NCBI GenBank assembly: GCA_023238725.1
Contig: CM041535.1
Coordinates: 1,704,001-1,768,000 of the forward strand
DNA from: Scortum barcoo
Lineage: Eukaryota; Chordata; Actinopteri; Centrarchiformes; Terapontidae
Length of the DNA: 64,000 nt
Direction of reading: 5' to 3'
In this document: piece after piece, positions 59,421-64,000 of the stretch
Layout: each line of letters begins with the position of its first letter
Numbering within the stretch: the stretch's first letter is position 1
Made by a program: the position numbers and the translations under genes
The notes under the pieces: generated by a model
The model's input: the letters and a program-made list of their open reading frames with translations, nothing else
Told to the model about the DNA's origin: nothing
Database searches by the model: none

Positions 59421-61639
59421 ATCAATGGGTGTAGGAAACAGTAGGAAATATACATATGAAAAATGAGAAGTTATAGAAGACGTGTGTGTATGTAAGGAGC
59501 TAAAACTTGCAAACACACTGGTATGGTCTTTTTCAGATCCTGAAATTAAACAAAAATGATATTTTGGTGCTTTCCAGGATCAATGATCAATAAGGCTCAC
59601 CCAGGATATGGCAGCAATGACCAAATAGCAGCAATCTAAAGAATTACCACTTAAAACAAACAGCATATCCTCTCAGAATATACACATATCACCTGTGAGT
59701 AGCATTAAGGACATATATTATGTACGTCTTCTCAAAGCACACTAAAAACGTTGCACCTCCGATCTGTGTGACTGTAATGATGCTGTTCCCAGCAGTGCTC
59801 TGTGTTAGGTGAGCACACAGGGGTGTTGTATCAATACCAACTTTAGCAGGCTGTGGCAGAAACCTGAGGGAGGGCTTCTGACCGCAGAGACTCACAGAAA
59901 GACATGAGGCTGTTTGCAAGTGATTGAAGCGTCAGTTTATACCCCTTTTCCCTGAAGTGTTCTGCTGATAGGAAAAACACACCATCGGGCCAGCTTCCAG
60001 TCTCCGACACATGATGATGGTAGATCTGCTTTGTGTTCCCCTGTAATTACACAGCAATGACACTGAATGGTGGTTTTGGTTTTCATTGAGAATTTTCTCA
60101 AAATGAAGCAAATAAATATTGAAATAAAGCAGACCATTGTCACTTAATTAAAAAAGAAATCCTGCAACAACTTGGTTTACGATGGAAACAAAAGCTCAAA
60201 TAGAGCGGGCCTCCTCAGCAGGGCACCGGTTCTGTGTGAGAAGCTGCCAAACTTCTTCAGTCACTTCCTGCAGATCACTCCAGAAACTTTCACAAACTTG
60301 CTTCCACTTTGTTTTTGCGTTTGATTGATTGCTATCATCTTTCTGATTGTCATTCTATTATGTGTTCATTTTATTACTGCTCTCTGTGATTTATAATCTG
60401 TTCATTTTGTCATTGCAGTTTTATCACTTTTTCATTTTGGTTTATTGCTTTTACTGGTGTGGCACTGACTTTATAAATAAAGTTATTTTTCACTATAATG
60501 TTGTGGGGGAAAAGTGGAATTATCTGAGCCTACAGGGGACATTTCCATCGTAATGTATTGTATATGTCAATTGTATATGTTGCTATGATAAAATATATAC
60601 AGTATCTCTCATAGAGAAAATACGTCCACCTCAGTGGGCCAACATGATGCAATAGAGAAACATTTCTGAACATCCAGGAAAAAGGCAGAAATTCAAAGTA
60701 GGACTGAAAATTCTCATTCAGACAGTATTTTTCAGGCAGAAAGAGACAGAAAACGATGGACTAATACTTATGGTATCATAATGCTATGAGATTAAACTCT
60801 GAGAAGCATTCATTGACGATCCAATGAGCCTAAGCAGACAGATGTCTGGGCTATCAGAGAACTCTGGGTCGCCACCTCTCACCAAAAATCCACATAACAT
60901 CTGTTGTTAGTTAAAATGCCTAACATGGCATATTTTAATGTTTTCCTGACAATGACTTCTAGCAGCTGTGTAAATTATGACTCTTGCCTGTAAGGAGCAA
61001 AGGCAGAGGTAGAGTGTGATGTCATTATACAACCACCCTGAAAACAACGTTAAAAAGTATGCATTTAACACGGTGTTCTCAGCTTTAAACAATACTTTTT
61101 GTCCAGCCAGAGGTTAACCAAAGCTGTGGAAGCTCAAAAAATGTTCTGTAACTGGGATTTGTAACAGTGTTGGATGGTACTGACAAACCACAGGGTCCTG
61201 CTGATAGGTCCACTGGATCAGAAAATGCTCATGTGCACAATCACAATTTTATTGCTTTGTTAGATAAAGGGTATAATGTCAATCTTCACTTTACAAATGC
61301 TTTACATCATAAAATGATTTTGCTGCATTGTTTTAGCGCAGAAAAAATACATTTAAGAACATGAATCAGCTAAATGTCTTTCCAGAAACACTGTTATGTT
61401 GCAGATATTCCACAGTTTTGAGGTGGATACAGAAATCTCAAGGTATCTCAAAACCTGGGGAAATAAAACAAAAACTAACTACAAGGGAAGATACAGATAA
61501 AGGTAAGCGGTTTATAATGTATGTGTTCAAAAACCAGTAGTAACCTGATAGATACTGCATGTGTAATTCCTGTAGACATTTCTCCAGCTCTTCTCAGGTC
61601 CTCTTCTGTAATGGGAGGCTTATTTTTTTCCAGGCTGTG

Positions 61640-61870
61640 TGACAGTCTTGCCCAGCAGGGCCGCCGCCGAGCATCACCTTCATCATTAGAGGAGGAACCG
61701 CCAAACTGTTGTCAGATGAGCGTCTGGGGATCGAGCTCCCCTTTTTGTCTAGAGACAGTTTTTACGATAGGAGAGCTGGGAAAGGCCAGGCCCTCATCAA
61801 CCCCCCACTCCACCAAACCAGGTGGAACACACGTGCGTTCATTAGCGCCCTTTAATGAGGAGCAGATGCA
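61640..61870. promoter_or_regulatory. Candidate conserved non-coding element downstream of lmo4 (V)
   Basis: This is a GC-balanced block inside AT-rich DNA, with 'gggccgccgccgagcatcac', 'tttacgataggagagctggg' and 'cctttaatgaggagcagatg'. A 175-codon plus-strand frame (61521-62048) spans it but has no recognisable domain and ends in a histidine/threonine run from CA-type repeats. I treat the block as possibly regulatory, with low confidence. Confidence 0.25.
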
Positions 61871-62689
61871 ACAATGCTGCCTCTCACTCTCTCGCTCTCA
61901 CACACAAAGAGCTGTGTGTAAATACAGACATGCACACGTTCTTAAAATACAGATATTGCTGCTAATGCTATGGAAGGTCACAGAAGCAATGATAATGTGT
62001 ATTTATATTCATACACATACACTTATACAACGGCGGGCATTCATATAGACAGACTTTCTCACATTAAAACAAATAAATGTGTGTGTGCATGTACTCCTGC
62101 ACACATGCCCCCTCCCACACATTGGCCCATTCATTCAGTCTTTTTTTTGGTGGGGGGTGGGGGTCTTTCACAGCTCAGAAGTGTGGGTCTCATTTGTCCA
62201 ATTTAGATGAATGACTGAGATCATATATCATGTCCCTTATGTCAGACTATTTTTATCTTGGAGGAAGTCGATGCAAGCAAGCTGCAGGAGCCAGAAAAAT
62301 GCCCCATCTGTGGATCTGGGTTGAGCTTTTACTGGTGTGAGAGGCTGAACTTCTCATCGTTGACAACAAAAGCACTTGCGGGGCTCAGTGTCTTTGTGAG
62401 AGGAGACATGCACAAACTGCTGATGGACATATTGGCTGTTCCCATTTCCACTTTATGTCAGAGAAGCCTTTTTATGCCTGGGGTTAAATTAATGTAACCT
62501 ACACATTCTGGAAAATCCATGCTTTAAATATTTGCCAAAGCCAATGACTTGAATGTTTAAAAGGAATGTTATGGCAGTATATATTATTATAATCTGATCA
62601 ATCATTAGGCATTTATTTAATCTGTCTGAGAGTGAGATGACATGTCGATCACGTGTGCATGCAGAGCTGAAGTCAGGACGTGGTTAGCT

Positions 62690-62945
62690 TAGCTTAGCAT
62701 TAAGACAGGATAAAATGTACAGCTGAGGCTGATGGGAATGTCATTAGCTCTGCAGGTGTTCGGTCATAAACCAAAATGCTGGACACATTAAAATTTTGAT
62801 CTGATGGTGGTGCTGAAAGAAAATTCAGAGGATCACTGAAATTATTGCAGATCATCATGTGTGCACCAGAATTCATGGCAATTCATCCGTCCAGTCGTTG
62901 TTGGACAGACAGACTGCCATTCCAACTAGCATGCCTTAAAATACA
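62690..62945 (+). repeat. Dispersed teleost repeat, copy 4
   Basis: The best preserved copy in the window. It reads 'gctgaggctgatgggaatgt', 'cattagctctgcaggtgttc', 'ggtcataaaccaaaatgctg', 'gaggatcactgaaattattg' and 'catggcaattcatccgtcca', ending in 'ttgttggacagacagactgc'. Confidence 0.7.
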
Positions 62946-62970
62946 CCTAATACAGCTCTAAAGCTCACTA

Positions 62971-63010
62971 CTACTTCTTCTACTTCTACTACTACTACAA
63001 CTACTACTAA
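62971..63010. repeat. ACT/TTC trinucleotide repeat
   Basis: An impure run of actact, ttcttctac and ctactaataataa units lies between two dispersed repeats. Confidence 0.75.
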
Positions 63011-63234
63011 TAATAATAGTAATCGTATTATTGATAATAAACGTATTGTTTCTGGTTTCATTATCTCTTGGTAAAGCAGGCGCAGTGTTTGCCACCTTTA
63101 CTCCTCGTGCAGCTGAGGATGCTGAAAGTAGACCCACTGGGCAGATGAATGTACTGTTGATTGTCAACAAATACTTCCACTCAATGACATATTTTCATTT
63201 TACTTTTCTGTTTGTCTTAAACAAATGAGAGACA

Positions 63235-63432
63235 TGTTAATTAGCGAGCGTTTTACAAAGAGCCACGCTAACTGTCTCCAGTCCTCTGTGCTAAGCTAGG
63301 CTAACCAGGTCCTGGCTCCAGCTCTGTAAAAACACACAGACATGAGAGTGATGTGGATCTTCTCATTTCACTTTTTAAAAGGAAAGCAAATAATCATGTT
63401 TCCCAAAATGCTGAGATATGTCTTTAAAGGTA
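63235..63432 (+). repeat. Second type of dispersed teleost repeat
   Basis: The phrases 'gagccacgctaactgtctcc', 'gtgctaagctaggctaacca', 'cctggctccagctctgtaaa', 'cagacatgagagtgatgtgg' and 'tttcccaaaatgctgagata' followed by 'tgtctttaaag' form a pattern I know from many teleost genomes. No ORF is present. It differs from the four-copy repeat above. Confidence 0.6.
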
Positions 63433-64000
63433 TGCTAACTTTCTCAGTAATGCTAACTTTCAGATGCTAACAAAATAATGATTTGCACTGGAGAGGCCGT
63501 CCAACACAGCGGCATGTGAAAGAGCAGCGTCCACCTGACACAAAGCGATCAAAACGTGCAACAAGTACAGTAACTGCTCTGTTACAGACTTAAACCCTCT
63601 GTAAACACATCTGTTTTCTCAAGCAGTCAGTTGTTTTCTCTAGAATTCTCCACCACATGAGTTTTCCAACCCCGACTGCTTTCTACCAGAGGCCTTTAAA
63701 GTCACTCTCCCCTTATTGCCCATTAAAGTTAACTCACAACATCCCAGCCTTGTTCCCTAATTGAGGCCTCTGAACTGGGGGAGCAGGTGGGACTCGGACT
63801 GCCACATTGGGTTTCGACTCAGCATGGGGCTGCAAACACCCCCTGAGCTAAGCTAGCTGAAACATCAACGAAATGTAGTGGAAAAATAAGACATGGGATG
63901 CATGCATTAGGAAGTGTAATACATGCAGAACCAGTGTTCACACAAGTTTGGCCTGTACTTTCTTTAAGACCAGTCGATATCATTGTCAGCAAATCTGCTT

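Larger units (their letters stand above)
54000..64000. other. Gene-free region downstream of lmo4
   Basis: I find no exon set here with recognisable protein similarity. Besides the candidate elements and repeats listed separately, the sequence is AT-rich and unique. LMO4 is known in mammals to lie beside a large gene desert with many enhancers, and this block may be the fish counterpart. Confidence 0.55.

Noticed and set aside
61521..62048. 175-codon plus-strand ORF after lmo4
   Set aside because: No recognisable domain, and the tail is made of CA-repeat-derived codons. One ORF of this length is about what chance gives in 64 kb over six frames.
62258..62497. ORF with a CPIC..C motif that could look like a zinc finger fragment
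   Set aside because: It has no ATG start (it opens at TTG), only one C-x2-C pair, no partner motif, and no supporting splice sites.

Overview
This is vertebrate nuclear DNA, almost certainly from a teleost fish. It has short coding exons with GT-AG introns, long CA/GT and GATA microsatellites, a 5'-truncated L2-type LINE, and dispersed repeats of a kind I recognise from teleost genomes. I see no bacterial-style operons, no CRISPR array and no rRNA or tRNA gene.

Layout, with all genes on the + strand. (1) 498-788 is the last coding exon of an FGF8/17/18-subfamily ligand, best matched to fgf17. (2) 3771-20134 is a complete fkbp15 (WAFL/FKBP133) gene. I rebuilt 29 coding exons that join without a phase break into 1216 codons plus a stop. 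(3) 20879-27432 is a nine-exon gene for a 375-residue basic, serine-rich protein. Its best name is C9orf43-like, resting on one short motif and on its place next to fkbp15. (4) 27433-36489 is a gene-poor stretch with old repeats, a strong 15-bp hairpin, a GC-rich factor-site cluster and TEAD-type motifs. (5) 36776-41987 is a five-exon CCN1/CYR61-type matricellular gene with a TATA/GC-box promoter and an L2 LINE in intron 2. (6) 42862-49900 is intergenic and repeat-bearing. (7) 49920-52816 is lmo4, with a GC-rich promoter, a non-coding first exon carrying small uORFs and four coding exons. (8) 54000-64000 has no convincing gene. It holds several homeodomain/POU-site-rich blocks that look like conserved non-coding elements of a developmental regulatory landscape, plus dispersed repeats.

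The genes do not form one pathway. FGF17 is a secreted signal, FKBP15 an endosome/actin coiled-coil protein, CCN1 a secreted YAP/SRF-responsive matrix protein and LMO4 a nuclear LIM adaptor. From memory, the human orthologues lie on 8p21 (FGF17), 9q32 (FKBP15, C9orf43) and 1p22 (CCN1, LMO4), so the window joins three human synteny blocks.

The items most worth checking are an in-frame 33-nt candidate microexon in fkbp15, the reconstructed C9orf43-like gene, a canonical-looking FKBP active site, the 15-bp hairpin, and the candidate ccn1 and lmo4 regulatory elements. Exon coordinates were read by eye from splice motifs and phase. No alignment or database search was run.
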